Shown: positions 30,345 to 39,811, numbered from the stretch's first letter. The stretch is DNA of 64,000 nucleotides from Hyphomicrobiales bacterium (GCA_930633495.1 CAKNFJ010000001.1:4363001-4427000), one strand, 5' to 3'. Notes: generated from the letters alone by a model not told the origin. Made by a program: numbers and translations.

Positions 30345-30746
30345 TCAGCGGCCCTTGCCGATCGCGATCTTCATCAGGCCGAGCCCCTTGCTGTAGAGCG
30401 AGGCGGCGAGCTGATAGTCGGACTGGTTCTGCGCGACCTTGAGCATCTCGTCCTCGAGGTTGACCGCGTTGCCGTTTGGCGTGGTCTCGAAGCGCGGGGC
30501 GCCGGTGCCGTCGAAGCCGCCATTGGCGTTGGAAAGGCTCAGATGTCCGGTGCTGGTGCGGGAGACGGCGACGCCGGCGCGGGCAGGGTCGAGGCCCGGC
30601 GGCTTGAGGTCGAACGGGCGGAAGCCGGGGCTGTCGGCATTGGCGACGTTCTCGGCCAGCACCTTCTGGCGGGATTGCTGATACTGCATCCGCAGCTTCA
30701 GCGCCTGCATCAGGCCGCCGCCGATGCTCAAGCCGTCATTCGCCAT
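30345..30746 (-). CDS. flgB: flagellar basal-body rod protein FlgB
   Basis: FlgB (133 residues) is a proximal rod subunit and the first gene of a six-gene operon. Conserved features are RQKVLAENVANADSPGFRPFD near residue 30 and NLEDEMLKVAQNQSDYQLAASLY near the C-terminus. The gene is divergent from fliO, and the 195-base shared region holds a perfect CtrA box at 30800-30814, 54-68 bases upstream of the flgB start. Confidence 0.96.
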   Translation of the reverse strand: MANDGLSIGGGLMQALKLRMQYQQSRQKVLAENVANADSPGFRPFDLKPPGLDPARAGVAVSRTSTGHLSLSNANGGFDGTGAPRFETTPNGNAVNLEDEMLKVAQNQSDYQLAASLYSKGLGLMKIAIGKGR

Positions 30747-30799
30747 GGCCCAGCCCCTCGCTGCGTTGCCGTACTAGGCAAATCCTGCCGGGTGCATGG

Positions 30800-30814
30800 T
30801 TAACATGCGGTTAA
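30800..30814. promoter_or_regulatory. CtrA box between flgB and fliO
   Basis: TTAA-CATGCGG-TTAA matches the CtrA consensus TTAA-N7-TTAA exactly. It lies 54 bases upstream of flgB, in a position to control the flgB operon. Confidence 0.8.
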
Positions 30815-30838
30815 ATCCACCGGATTTCGCGGGTCGTA

Positions 30839-30853
30839 TTAACCACGCGTTCA
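30839..30853. promoter_or_regulatory. second, near-consensus CtrA box between flgB and fliO
   Basis: TTAA-CCACGCG-TTCA has one mismatch to the CtrA consensus. It is 25 bases from the first box and closer to fliO, so it may serve the rightward promoter. Confidence 0.55.
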
Positions 30854-30941
30854 CCATGTTTCCCGATAGCGAAAGCGTTATGCTATAGCCAAGGTGTTCA
30901 ACCTCGGGCGGAGCTTCGGCATCCCGAGGCCGCCGTCGAAG

Positions 30942-32354
30942 ATGAGGCAGACCTTGCAGAGCTTGTTCGGATTGGAACTTACGACCGCACAGAGATTGAT
31001 CGTCGCCGTCGTCGTCATTCTCGTGCTTCTCGCGCTGCTCGGCCTGTTCGTGCGGCAGATCAAAGGCGGGCGGCTCAGGCTGCATGGCCAGGCCGGAGGG
31101 CGGCAGCGCCAGCCCCGGCTCGGCGTCGTCGACACCTACGATCTCGACCGCCAGCGCCAGCTTATCCTGATCCGGCGCGACAATATCGAGCATCTCATCA
31201 TGATCGGCGGCGCCTCCGACGTCGTCGTCGAGACCAATATCCTGCGCAGCGGCGGCCGCGCGGTGGCGCCGAGCTATGCGGAGGCGGGCGCGCCCGACCG
31301 CCCGCTGCCGCCCTTCGAGACGCTGTCGCCCGCGGAACCGATGCCGCGTCCGGAAGAGGAGCACCGGAAGGCTCCGGCGATCGCCGATGCCCCGGACGTC
31401 CTGCCGTCCCTGCCGGGCCGCAGCACGCCGACGCATGGCGAGATCGCGGCCACCGTCGCCGCGGGCGCCGGCGTCGCCGCAGCGCTGGGTCTCGCCGCGG
31501 AGGAGCGGGAGCCGGCTCCAGTCAAGCCCGTGACGCCTCCCGCCCCGGTCGCTCCGCCGCCGCCGGTTACGGCCGGGCCGGCCCCCAGTTTCGCGCGCGA
31601 GCATGCGCCGCCGCCCGCCGTCAGCGCCGATGAGCTCGACGATATGACGCGGCAGCTCGAGGAGGCGCTCAAGCGTCCGTTCTCGGCCGTGCGCCCGGCT
31701 CATATTCAGCCGGATGCGGCGCCGGAAGTCGCCGCTCCGCCCGTGAAATCTCCGGCCGAGACGGCCCCGCCCGCCGAGGCACCTGTCGTCGAGGCTCCGA
31801 AGCCGCGGGTCGATATCGCTCCGCCGGTGCACGAGTCGCGCCGCGCTACGGACGTCGCGTTCAAGCCGGAACCCGTCCCGGCTCCGACTCCGGCCGTATC
31901 GCCACGCCAGGCCATGAGCGCCGCCGATGTCGAGGCGGAGCTTGCGGCTGCGCTCGGACTGGTTCCGGAGCGTGCGGCTCCGGTCGCTCCCGCGCCGAAG
32001 GTAGCCGAGCCCAAAGCTCCAGAAGCTAAGGCTCTCGAGCCTAAGGTTCCCGAACCCAAGCCCGTCGAGACGAAGGCTCCGGAAGCGGCCAAGCCTGAGC
32101 CGAAGCCGGTCGTTGCTCCGGACCCCCCGCGCGAGGTCGAGTCTCCGGTCGAAGAGCCGGAAGCGATCATCGATGAGGAGGAGCGCGAGGAGGCTGTCGT
32201 CGAGGTCGAAGCGCTGAAGCCCCAGCCCGAGCAAAAGGCGAAGGCCGACGAGGCGCCGGCAGCGGAGGCGAAGGACTTCGATCCGTTCTCGGTCGACGCC
32301 ATCGAAGCTGAATTCGCCCGCCTACTCGGGCGCGACCCGAAGGCCAAGTCCTGA
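30942..32354 (+). CDS. fliO: FliO-like flagellar biosynthesis protein with long Pro/Ala tail
   Basis: This 470-residue protein begins with one membrane helix (LIVAVVVILVLLALLGLFV, about residues 18-36) and a short FliO-type cytoplasmic domain. That domain includes LGVVDTYDLDRQRQLILIRR and HLIMIGGASDVVVETNI. About 300 residues of Pro/Ala/Glu-rich low-complexity sequence follow, ending in FDPFSVDAIEAEFARLLGR. FliO assists assembly of the FliP pore. Position next to fliP supports the call. The ATG at 30942 is preferred to GTG at 30894. The tail's job is unknown; the C-terminal acidic helix may be a docking peptide. Confidence 0.78.
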   Translation: MRQTLQSLFGLELTTAQRLIVAVVVILVLLALLGLFVRQIKGGRLRLHGQAGGRQRQPRLGVVDTYDLDRQRQLILIRRDNIEHLIMIGGASDVVVETNILRSGGRAVAPSYAEAGAPDRPLPPFETLSPAEPMPRPEEEHRKAPAIADAPDVLPSLPGRSTPTHGEIAATVAAGAGVAAALGLAAEEREPAPVKPVTPPAPVAPPPPVTAGPAPSFAREHAPPPAVSADELDDMTRQLEEALKRPFSAVRPAHIQPDAAPEVAAPPVKSPAETAPPAEAPVVEAPKPRVDIAPPVHESRRATDVAFKPEPVPAPTPAVSPRQAMSAADVEAELAAALGLVPERAAPVAPAPKVAEPKAPEAKALEPKVPEPKPVETKAPEAAKPEPKPVVAPDPPREVESPVEEPEAIIDEEEREEAVVEVEALKPQPEQKAKADEAPAAEAKDFDPFSVDAIEAEFARLLGRDPKAKS

Positions 32355-32521
32355 ACGGCGCATTCTGAAGCCGGGCCTTGCATGGCCCGGCCGATCGCTG
32401 GACCATCAACAGGAATGTCGGCCCTCGGGCCCTGAGGCGCCGCGCATCTGTTGCGCGGCGTTTTGCCGTGGCTAGCCTCGTGCCGTCCGATCGCGTGAGT
32501 CGGGCTGAGCGGCAGCCGCGT

Positions 32522-33292
32522 GTGACACCGAGTTCCAGACCAGCGAGACGCTATCGTTACGGGCGCGCCGTGCTGGCGGCCGTGCTCCTGCTCGCCCTGC
32601 AGGCGACCCCGGCGGTGCCGCAGACGCTCTCGCTCGATCTCGGGCAGGGCGGGGGCGTGGCCGAGCGGGCGCTGCAGCTCATCGCCGTCATCACGGTTCT
32701 GTCGCTGGCGCCGTCGATCCTGATCATGGTGACGTCGTTCACCCGGATCGTCGTGGTGCTGTCGCTGCTGCGGTCGGCCCTGGGCACGCAGACCGCGCCG
32801 CCCAACGCCGTCATCATCGGGCTCTCGCTGTTCCTCACCGGCTTCGTCATGGCGCCGACGTTGCGCGAGGCCTACACCAACGCGGTTCAGCCGCTGGTCG
32901 CAGGACAGATCCAGCCGCAGGAGGCCTATAACCGCGGCGTCGTGCCCTTCAAGACGTTCATGCTGCGGCATGTCCGCGAGAAGGATCTCGCACTGTTCCT
33001 CGACATGTCGCAGGGGCAGCGCCCGCAGACGCCGCAGGATATCGGCGTCGAGGTGCTGGTGCCGGCCTTCATGATCTCGGAGCTCCGGCGCGCCTTCGAG
33101 ATCGGCTTCCTGCTGTTCGTGCCCTTCCTGATCATCGACCTCGTCGTGGCCTCGATCCTGATGTCGGTGGGCATGATGATGCTGCCGCCCGTGACGGTGG
33201 CGCTGCCGTTCAAGCTGATCTTCTTCGTGCTGGTCGACGGCTGGGGGCTGGTCACCGGCTCGCTGGTGAAGAGCTACGGGGTCGGGGGGTAG
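32522..33292 (+). CDS. fliP: flagellar export gate protein FliP
   Basis: FliP (about 256 residues) forms the export pore with FliQ and FliR. The N-terminal hydrophobic signal (AVLAAVLLLALQATPAVP) is cleaved in the family. The body carries ITVLSLAPSILIMVTSFTRI, VVPFKTFMLRHVREKDLALF (in pieces), VLVPAFMISELRRAFEIGF and MMMLPPVTVALPFKLIFFV. The start is uncertain: GTG 32522 is chosen for the size and a GAGCGG site upstream, but the frame is open to 32378. It follows fliO by 167 bases. Confidence 0.93.
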   Translation: MTPSSRPARRYRYGRAVLAAVLLLALQATPAVPQTLSLDLGQGGGVAERALQLIAVITVLSLAPSILIMVTSFTRIVVVLSLLRSALGTQTAPPNAVIIGLSLFLTGFVMAPTLREAYTNAVQPLVAGQIQPQEAYNRGVVPFKTFMLRHVREKDLALFLDMSQGQRPQTPQDIGVEVLVPAFMISELRRAFEIGFLLFVPFLIIDLVVASILMSVGMMMLPPVTVALPFKLIFFVLVDGWGLVTGSLVKSYGVGG

Positions 33293-33303
33293 TCGGCGAA
33301 CAG

Positions 33304-33375
33304 CGTCATGCCCGGGCTTGCCCCGAGCATCTCGGGGCAAGGAGGTTTAGGGGCCTCTTGCGGCCCGAGAATGAC
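33304..33375. repeat. REP-like nested hairpin, copy 3 (inverted)
   Basis: The core ATGCCCGGG-5-CCCGAGCAT (33308-33330) is the copy-1 design in reverse orientation. It overlaps a second, perfect 11-bp stem CTTGCCCCGAG/CTCGGGGCAAG (33317-33327 with 33331-33341). An outer CGTCAT...ATGACG pair encloses the whole. It sits between the 3' ends of fliP and rnd and could act as a bidirectional terminator. Confidence 0.78.
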
Positions 33376-33396
33376 GGCGCGCTGACGGGTTGCCTT

Positions 33397-34536
33397 TCAG
33401 CTCACCACGACCTTGCCGCGCTGGATGCGCAGGCTGAGCGAGCCGTTCTTCAGCGCGAGCGCCTTTTCCCCGAAAACGCCGCGGCGCCAGCCCTGAAGGG
33501 CGGGGACGTCCGCAAGCTCGTCCGAGGCGATGGCTTCGAGGTCGTCGCTGGAGGCGATGATCTTCGGCGCGACGCGCTCGGCATCGGCCACTGCCTTGAG
33601 GAGCACCTTGAGCAGGTCGAGCACGGCGCCGTTGGTCGGCCTGCCGCGTTCGCGCTCCAGCCGGGGCAGGGTCTTCGGATCGATGGCGGCGGCGCGCTCG
33701 ATGGCCGCCAGCACCTCGGCGCCGTTGCGCGAGCGCTCGAAGCCGTTGGGCACGGAGCGCAGCTCGGCCAGGGCCTCGACGCTGCGCGGGCCGCGCTGGA
33801 CGATGTCCATCAGCGCATCGTCCTTAAGGACGCGCTGGCGCGGCACGTCGCGCGTCTGCGCCTCGCGTTCGCGCCAGGCCGCAACCTCCATCAGGATCGG
33901 CAGTTCGCGCGGCTTGCGAACGCGGCCCTTCAGCCGCTGCCAGGCGTTCTCGGGTTTGACCTCATAGGTCGCGGGCGAGGTCAGGACCGACATTTCCTCG
34001 GCGACCCAGGCCTCGCGGCCGCTCGCGTCGAGATCGGCCTTCAGCGCCAGATAGATCTGCCGCAGATGGGTGACGTCCGACACGGCATAGGCGAGCTGCG
34101 CTTCGGTCAGCGGCCGGCGCGACCAGTCGGTGAAGCGCGAGGACTTGTCGATGCGGGCCTTGGCGAGGTCGTTGGCGAGCTGCTCGTAGCCGACAGAGTC
34201 TCCATAGCCGCAGACCATGGCAGCGACCTGCGTGTCGAAGAGCGGGGTGGGCAGCACGCGCCCGAGCAGCCAGACGATCTCCAGATCCTGGCGGGCGGCA
34301 TGGAAGACCTTGACCACCGACTCGTCGACCATCAGCCCGAAGAACGGTGCGAGGTCGAGGTCGGGTGCCAGCGGGTCGACCAGCACGGCTTCGTCCGGCG
34401 AGGCGAGCTGGATGAGGCACAGCTTCGGGTAATAGGTCGTCTCGCGCAGGAACTCGGTGTCGACCGTCACGAAGGGATGGGCGGCAAGACGCTCGCAGGC
34501 GGCGGCGAGTTCGGCGGTATCGGTGATCAAATGCAT
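33397..34536 (-). CDS. rnd: ribonuclease D
   Basis: RNase D (379 residues) is a 3'-to-5' exonuclease in tRNA maturation. The DEDD active site is visible: [13 protein letters not shown] (Asp and Glu, about residues 25-37), [11 protein letters not shown], and the YAVSDVTHL motif with its Tyr and Asp. A C-terminal HRDC-like helical region follows ([20 protein letters not shown]). It is divergent from aspS across 136 bases and converges with fliP. Confidence 0.94.
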   Translation of the reverse strand: MHLITDTAELAAACERLAAHPFVTVDTEFLRETTYYPKLCLIQLASPDEAVLVDPLAPDLDLAPFFGLMVDESVVKVFHAARQDLEIVWLLGRVLPTPLFDTQVAAMVCGYGDSVGYEQLANDLAKARIDKSSRFTDWSRRPLTEAQLAYAVSDVTHLRQIYLALKADLDASGREAWVAEEMSVLTSPATYEVKPENAWQRLKGRVRKPRELPILMEVAAWREREAQTRDVPRQRVLKDDALMDIVQRGPRSVEALAELRSVPNGFERSRNGAEVLAAIERAAAIDPKTLPRLERERGRPTNGAVLDLLKVLLKAVADAERVAPKIIASSDDLEAIASDELADVPALQGWRRGVFGEKALALKNGSLSLRIQRGKVVVS

Positions 34537-34672
34537 GATCCCCGGCTCTTAGCAGAGTCAGGGGTGTGATGTCGCGGGCGTTCTTGACATTTCGGGCGCG
34601 CGCGTGTGCTTAGCCCGCAAGCTGCGGCCGGCCTCTGCGCCGGCCTTCGACGCATTTCCGAAAGACCGACCC

Positions 34673-36457
34673 GTGACCCTGCATCGCTACCGTTCCCACA
34701 CCTGCGGCGCGCTCCGCGAGAGCGACATCGGCCAGACCGTGCGCCTCTCCGGCTGGTGCCATCGTATCCGCGACCATGGCGGCGTCCTCTTCATCGATCT
34801 GCGCGACCATTACGGCATGACGCAGGTGGTGGTGGACCCGGATTCGCCGGCCTTCGCCGATGCGGAAGCCGCGCGTTCCGAATGGGTGATCCGCATCGAC
34901 GGCAAGGTGAAGGCGCGTCTCGAGGGCACAGAGAACCCGAACCTCGCTACCGGCAAGGTCGAGGTCTTCGCGACCGCGCTCGAAGTGCTTGGCCCGGCCG
35001 CCGAGCTGCCGCTGCCGGTGTTCGGCGATCTCGAATATCCCGAGGATACGCGCCTCAAATACCGCTTCCTCGATCTGCGTCGCGAGAAGCTGCACAACAA
35101 CATCATGCTGCGCACCAAGGTCATCGACTCGATGCGCCGCCGCATGAAGGATTCGGGCTTTTCCGAGTTCCAGACGCCGATCCTGACCGCGTCCTCGCCG
35201 GAGGGCGCGCGTGACTTCCTGGTGCCGAGCCGTCTGCATCCCGGCAAGTTCTATGCGCTGCCGCAGGCGCCGCAGCAGTACAAGCAGCTCCTGATGATGG
35301 CGGGCTTCGACCGCTACTTCCAGATCGCGCCCTGCTTCCGGGACGAGGATCCGCGCGCCGACCGCCTGCCGGGCGAGTTCTACCAGCTCGACGTCGAGAT
35401 GAGCTTCGTCGAGCAGGAGGATGTGTTCGCCACGATGGAGCCGGTAATTACCGGCGTCTTCGAGGAGTTCGCCGAGGGCAAGACCGTTTCGCGCAACTGG
35501 CCGCGCATCCCCTATGCCGAGGCCATGGCGAAATACGGCTCCGACAAGCCGGACTTGCGCAACCCGCTGATCATGCAGGACGTCTCCGAGCATTTCCGCG
35601 GCTCGGGCTTCAAGGTCTTCGCGCGCATCCTGGAGGGTGAGAAGAACCGCGTCTGGGCCATTCCGGCGCCGGGCGGCGGCAGCCGCGCCTTCTGCGACCG
35701 GATGAACTCCTGGGCGCAAGGTGAGGGGCAGCCTGGCCTCGGCTATCTGATGGTCAAGGAAGACGGCGAAGGGCAGGGCCCGATCGCCAACAACATCGGG
35801 CCGGAGCGCGTCGCCGCCATCATCGCGCAGATGGGGCTGAAGGGCGGCGATGCCTGCTTCTTCGTCGCGGGCGATCCCGACAAGTTCGTCAAATTCGCGG
35901 GCAGCGCCCGCAACAAGGTCGGCCAGGAACTCAGCCTGATCGACGAGAATGCCTATGCTTTCGCCTGGATCGTCGACTTCCCGATGTTCGAGTACAACGA
36001 GGACGAGAAGAAGGTCGATTTCTCGCACAACCCCTTCTCCATGCCGCAGGGCGGGCTGAAGGCGTTGACCGAGGAGGACCCGCTCTCGCTCAAGGCCTTC
36101 CAGTACGACATCGCCTGCAACGGTTACGAGCTGGCCTCCGGCGGCATCCGCAACCACAAGCCGGAGGCGATGGTGAAGGCCTTCGAGATCGCCGGCTATG
36201 GCGAGGAGACGGTGATCGAGCGCTTCGGCGGCATGTATCGCGCCTTCCAGTACGGCGCGCCGCCGCATGGCGGCATGGCTGCCGGCATCGACCGCATCAT
36301 CATGCTGCTCGCGGGCGCGACGAACCTGCGCGAGGTCGCGTTGTTCCCGATGAACCAGCAGGCGGTCGATCTGCTGATGGGTGCGCCGGCGGAAGCGTCG
36401 CCGAAGCAGCTGCGCGAGGCCAATCTGAGGGTCAACATTCCCGAGAAGAACGGCTGA
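34673..36457 (+). CDS. aspS: aspartyl-tRNA synthetase
   Basis: This 594-residue class II synthetase charges tRNA-Asp, and in many alphaproteobacteria also tRNA-Asn (non-discriminating). The N-terminal OB fold begins [17 protein letters not shown], and the class II motifs are clear: FPEFQTP-like motif 1 (FSEFQTPIL), motif 2 ([19 protein letters not shown]) and motif 3 ([16 protein letters not shown]). The long bacterial insertion domain is present. GTG at 34673 gives the usual start; the frame extends 23 codons further up without family sequence. Confidence 0.96.
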   Translation: MTLHRYRSHTCGALRESDIGQTVRLSGWCHRIRDHGGVLFIDLRDHYGMTQVVVDPDSPAFADAEAARSEWVIRIDGKVKARLEGTENPNLATGKVEVFATALEVLGPAAELPLPVFGDLEYPEDTRLKYRFLDLRREKLHNNIMLRTKVIDSMRRRMKDSGFSEFQTPILTASSPEGARDFLVPSRLHPGKFYALPQAPQQYKQLLMMAGFDRYFQIAPCFRDEDPRADRLPGEFYQLDVEMSFVEQEDVFATMEPVITGVFEEFAEGKTVSRNWPRIPYAEAMAKYGSDKPDLRNPLIMQDVSEHFRGSGFKVFARILEGEKNRVWAIPAPGGGSRAFCDRMNSWAQGEGQPGLGYLMVKEDGEGQGPIANNIGPERVAAIIAQMGLKGGDACFFVAGDPDKFVKFAGSARNKVGQELSLIDENAYAFAWIVDFPMFEYNEDEKKVDFSHNPFSMPQGGLKALTEEDPLSLKAFQYDIACNGYELASGGIRNHKPEAMVKAFEIAGYGEETVIERFGGMYRAFQYGAPPHGGMAAGIDRIIMLLAGATNLREVALFPMNQQAVDLLMGAPAEASPKQLREANLRVNIPEKNG

Positions 36458-36463
36458 GCGATC

Positions 36464-36835
36464 ATGATCCGTCTGCCTGCCGGGCGAGTGCTGCCGCTCG
36501 CCTGCTTCCTCATCCTGCCGCTCGGCGCCTGTGTCGCCGGCCAGGCCGATACCAGCGCCGGGCGTGCCTCGGAGCTGGCGACGACCGTCTCGCGCGCGAG
36601 CGCCTGCCGGGCCGGCGCGCCGCAGCGCTCGACGCTCGATCGCTTCCTTGCCACCGAGAAGGCACGCGGAGCCAGCGACGAGCAGATCGCCGCGGCGCGG
36701 TCCGCCTATGTCAGCGTTTCCGAGGCCGAGATCATCAATCAGGGCATCCGTCCGCAGCCCTGCACGGCTGAGGAACGGGCCCAGCTCAGGGAACGGATGG
36801 GGCGCATCCGGGCCGGGGATTTCGACGCCTCCTGA
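36464..36835 (+). CDS. small predicted lipoprotein A
   Basis: This 123-residue protein has a lipoprotein signal peptide, with the lipobox LGAC at about residues 20-23. The mature part has two further cysteines, in SRASACRAG and IRPQPCTAEER, which could form a disulfide. It starts 6 bases after the aspS stop and is probably co-transcribed with it. It resembles the next gene: both share a TVSRA-x-x-C segment followed by a C-terminal CxxxER helix. No known family was recognised. Confidence 0.72.
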   Translation: MIRLPAGRVLPLACFLILPLGACVAGQADTSAGRASELATTVSRASACRAGAPQRSTLDRFLATEKARGASDEQIAAARSAYVSVSEAEIINQGIRPQPCTAEERAQLRERMGRIRAGDFDAS

Positions 36836-36850
36836 GCAGCAGCCCAGCCG

Positions 36851-37153
36851 ATGACGATCCCCAAGCCGCTTGTCGCGGGGCCGGTGCTGCTGGCGCTCGC
36901 AGGATGCACCGGCGTTGCCGGTCCGCTGCCGGGCACGGTCGAATACGCCGCTGCCACGGTCTCGCGGGCCTATGATTGCGGCCTGCGGGTCGACCGTGGC
37001 GGCATCATCGCCCGGCTCGACCGGCATGACCGCCAACGCTTCGTCGAGGCCAATGCCCGCTACGCGGTCAAGTCCTACAAGGCGCCGCATCGCTGCGAGG
37101 TTGCCGAGCGCGAGCGGGTCCGAGGCGAGGTCGGGGCGCTCGCCCGCCGCTGA
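36851..37153 (+). CDS. small predicted lipoprotein B
   Basis: This 100-residue protein has a short signal with the lipobox LAGC (about residues 16-19). Two mature cysteines occupy positions comparable to lipoprotein A (TVSRAYDCG and APHRCEVAERER). The two genes are 15 bases apart and look like a diverged tandem duplication. Outer-membrane or periplasmic anchoring is expected. Function is unknown. Confidence 0.7.
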   Translation: MTIPKPLVAGPVLLALAGCTGVAGPLPGTVEYAAATVSRAYDCGLRVDRGGIIARLDRHDRQRFVEANARYAVKSYKAPHRCEVAERERVRGEVGALARR

Positions 37154-37195
37154 ATTCGCTTGATTCAGTCATCCCGACGAGGCCACAAGGCCGCG

Positions 37196-38077
37196 ATGCC
37201 CGCCGCCGCCATCACCGCCATCGTCGTGAGTTACGACAGCGCAGAGGTTCTGCCCGCCTGCCTCGATGCGCTGGCGCGCGAGAACGTACCGGCGATCGTC
37301 GTCGACAACGCCAGCAGCGACGGGAGCCGCAGCCTTGCGGCCGAGAAGGGCGCGCGCGTCGTCGCGAACGCGCGCAACGAGGGCTATGGACGCGCCAACA
37401 ATATCGGCGTGGCCGCGGCTGACACGCCCTATGTGCTGATCGTCAATCCGGATCTGGAGCTTGCGGCCGGCGCGGCCGCCGCGTTGCTCGCCGCCGCCGA
37501 GCGTTATCCGGACGCAGGCATGTTCGCGCCGCGCATCGTCGAGCCTTCCGGGCGCATCTTCCTGCAGCCGCGCTCGCTCTTGTCGCCCGCGCATCTCAAC
37601 CGCAGCGGCGCCATGGTCGTGCCGGAGGGCGATGCCTGCCTGCCGTTCCTCTCGGGCGCCTGCCTGCTGATCCGGCGCGAGCTGTTCCTCGCGCTCGGCG
37701 GGTTCGATCCGGCGATCTTCCTGTTCTACGAGGATGACGATCTGTGCCGGCGCATGCGCGACGCCGGCCACGCGCTGATCCATGTCCACAGCGCGCAGGC
37801 ACGACATGGCCGGGGCCGCTCCACAGCGCCATCGCCGCAGCGGCGCTTCACGGCGCGCTGGCATCTCGCCTGGTCGGAGGGTTACATCGCGCGCAAATAC
37901 GGCCTGCCGGAGCCGGGGCCGATTCGCGCGCTCGCGAATCTCGGCAAGGCGATGGGCTACGGCCTTCTGCTCAACCGCACGAAGATGAGCGCCCATGCCG
38001 GCTCGGTCGCGGGGGCGCGGGCCTGGCGGCGCGGCGAAAGCGCGCTGGCGCATGAGGGGCTGGAGGTTTCACCATGA
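37196..38077 (+). CDS. family 2 glycosyltransferase
   Basis: This 293-residue protein is a GT-A fold glycosyltransferase. The nucleotide-sugar half has IVVSYDSAEVLPACLDAL, VVDNASSDGSRSL, NEGYGRANNIG and the metal-binding VLIVNPDLEL. The acceptor half has GACLLIRRELFLALGGFDPAIF and the FYEDDDLCRRMRDAGH segment typical of rhamnosyl-type transferases in O-antigen synthesis. It ends in an ATGA overlap with the acyltransferase gene, so the two probably act on the same surface glycan. ATG 37196 is chosen over a TTG 12 codons earlier. Confidence 0.9.
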   Translation: MPAAAITAIVVSYDSAEVLPACLDALARENVPAIVVDNASSDGSRSLAAEKGARVVANARNEGYGRANNIGVAAADTPYVLIVNPDLELAAGAAAALLAAAERYPDAGMFAPRIVEPSGRIFLQPRSLLSPAHLNRSGAMVVPEGDACLPFLSGACLLIRRELFLALGGFDPAIFLFYEDDDLCRRMRDAGHALIHVHSAQARHGRGRSTAPSPQRRFTARWHLAWSEGYIARKYGLPEPGPIRALANLGKAMGYGLLLNRTKMSAHAGSVAGARAWRRGESALAHEGLEVSP

Positions 38078-39126
38078 TCGGGCGTGCGCCGCGCGTCGCG
38101 AAAGCGCTCGCCAACCCCCACAATAATTTCGGGCTGCTGCGCCTCGTCATGGCGGTCGCCGTGGTGATCTCCCACGCCTTCAGCGTCACGGACGGGCGGG
38201 TCGAGCAGGAGCCGTGGTACGCCACGACGGGCTTCACGCTCGGCGAGCACGCGGTCAACGGCTTCTTCGCGATCTCGGGCTTCCTCGTCACGATGAGCTT
38301 CCTGCGGCGCGGCTGGCGCGACTATGTGCTGGCACGGCTGCTGCGGATCGCGCCCGGTCTGATCGCGGCGACGCTGGTCGTCGCCCTGGTGATCGGCGGA
38401 TTGATGACCAATCTCGATCGGTCGGCCTATTTCAGCGATCCGCGGCTGTGGCGCTTCATCGTCGCGACACTGACCAGCTTCAAGAGCGCCGCGGCCTTGC
38501 CGGGCGTGTTCGAGGCCAATCCGCTGCAATTCCCGATGGGAACGGTGTGGACGCTGAAATACGAGACGCTGTGCTATCTCGGCGTTCTGGTCGCGGGCGT
38601 CGCCGGGCTTCTCGCCAGGCCGCGGATCGCTCTGGCCGCGCTCGTGGCATTGTCGCTGGCGGTGGTCCTGCGCGAGGTGCTGACGCCCGAAGGACCCAAG
38701 GGCACCGAAACGGCGCTGCGCCTGCCGCTGCTCTTCCTCGCCGGCGGCGTGATCTATCTCTATCGCGAGCGGGTGACGCTCTCGCTGCCGCTGCTGGCCC
38801 TGGCGCTTCTCGCTCTGGTGCCGCTTTCCTTCACGCCGCTCTACAAGGCGGCGCTCTATCTCGTCACCGCCTGGGGAGCGCTCGTGGTCGCGCTGGCACC
38901 GGCGCTGACGCGCCGCTCCCTCGAGCCGCCGGCCGATCTGTCCTACGGCGTCTATCTCTATGGCTGGCCGGTGCAGCAGGCCCTGCACGCGCTGTTCCCG
39001 AGCCTTGGCGCGGTCGTGCTGCTGTGGCCTTCGCTGGCCGCGACCGTCGTGATCGCGGCGCTGTCGTGGTTCCTGATCGAGAAGCCGGCGCTCGACCTCA
39101 AGCGCCGGTTGCTGCGCGGGGCCTGA
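38074..39126 (+). CDS. acyltransferase family 3 membrane protein (OafA-like)
   Basis: This 350-residue protein is a membrane O-acyltransferase. The N-terminus has FGLLRLVMAVAVVISHAF with the catalytic-type histidine, followed by FFAISGFLVTMSFLRRGWRDYVLARLLRI (in pieces), both hallmarks of the family. About ten membrane helices cover the rest, ending in FLIEKPALDLKRRLL. Such enzymes put acetyl groups on sugars of surface polysaccharides. It overlaps the upstream glycosyltransferase by four bases. Its 3' end overlaps the convergent acetyltransferase gene by 29 bases. Confidence 0.9.
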   Translation: MIGRAPRVAKALANPHNNFGLLRLVMAVAVVISHAFSVTDGRVEQEPWYATTGFTLGEHAVNGFFAISGFLVTMSFLRRGWRDYVLARLLRIAPGLIAATLVVALVIGGLMTNLDRSAYFSDPRLWRFIVATLTSFKSAAALPGVFEANPLQFPMGTVWTLKYETLCYLGVLVAGVAGLLARPRIALAALVALSLAVVLREVLTPEGPKGTETALRLPLLFLAGGVIYLYRERVTLSLPLLALALLALVPLSFTPLYKAALYLVTAWGALVVALAPALTRRSLEPPADLSYGVYLYGWPVQQALHALFPSLGAVVLLWPSLAATVVIAALSWFLIEKPALDLKRRLLRGA

Positions 39127-39811
39127 CCGCGGCGACGAAGTCGGCGATCCGGTCGCTCATCAGAAGGGGCAGGAGAGGGGCGATTCGCTCGCGCGGCAAT
39201 TCCCACCAGCGGCTTTCGAGCAGGGCTGCGACGGAGCTGTCGTCGAAGCGCGACCTGACGATGCGCGCCGGGTTGCCAGCGACGATCGCGTAGGGCGGCA
39301 CGTCGCGCGTCACGACGGCCCGCGCCGCGACGACGGCGCCATGGCCGATGCGGACGCCGGACATGATCATGCATTGCGAGCCGAGCCAGACGTCGTGGCC
39401 GATGACGACGTCGCCACGCGTGGTGTCGTGGTCGTTCCTGTGGGCGGTCTCGGGCCAGAGGCGCGGCAGGGAGGGGAAGGGGTAGGTCGTCGCCCAGTCG
39501 AGCCGATGGTTGCCGCCGAGCAGAATCTCGGTGCGGTCGGCGATCGAGCCGTAGCGGCCGATGGTCAGTTTCGCGCCGCTTTCGGGGAAGCGCACCTTCG
39601 GCCGGCCATAGGTGTAGAGCCCGACGACGAACTGCTCCGGCCGCCGGGCGACGAGATGTGCCAGATGCAGCCGGGTCTGGTTGTCCGGGTTCACCCGCTT
39701 GCGCAGCCAGCCGCGCGTGGTGGGCGGCAGAGCCGCCCACCAGGCCTGCAGCGCCGATGGGCGCCAGGCGCGGTCCTCGGGAGCGACGGCGCTCTCCGGC
39801 TCAGAGCGCAT
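39098..39811 (-). CDS. CatB/XAT-type hexapeptide-repeat acetyltransferase
   Basis: This 237-residue protein has the left-handed beta-helix acetyltransferase fold. Repeat-like segments are KLTIGRYGSIADRTEILLGG, GDVVIGHDVWLGSQCMIMSG, VRIGHGAVVAARAVVTRDV and YAIVAGNPARIVRSRF. A His in the HRNDHDTTRG loop may be catalytic. The xenobiotic acyltransferase subgroup includes chloramphenicol acetyltransferase CatB, but many members acetylate sugars in polysaccharide loci, and the neighbours favour that role. It overlaps the gene on each side. Confidence 0.85.
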   Translation of the reverse strand: MRSEPESAVAPEDRAWRPSALQAWWAALPPTTRGWLRKRVNPDNQTRLHLAHLVARRPEQFVVGLYTYGRPKVRFPESGAKLTIGRYGSIADRTEILLGGNHRLDWATTYPFPSLPRLWPETAHRNDHDTTRGDVVIGHDVWLGSQCMIMSGVRIGHGAVVAARAVVTRDVPPYAIVAGNPARIVRSRFDDSSVAALLESRWWELPRERIAPLLPLLMSDRIADFVAAVRPRAATGA

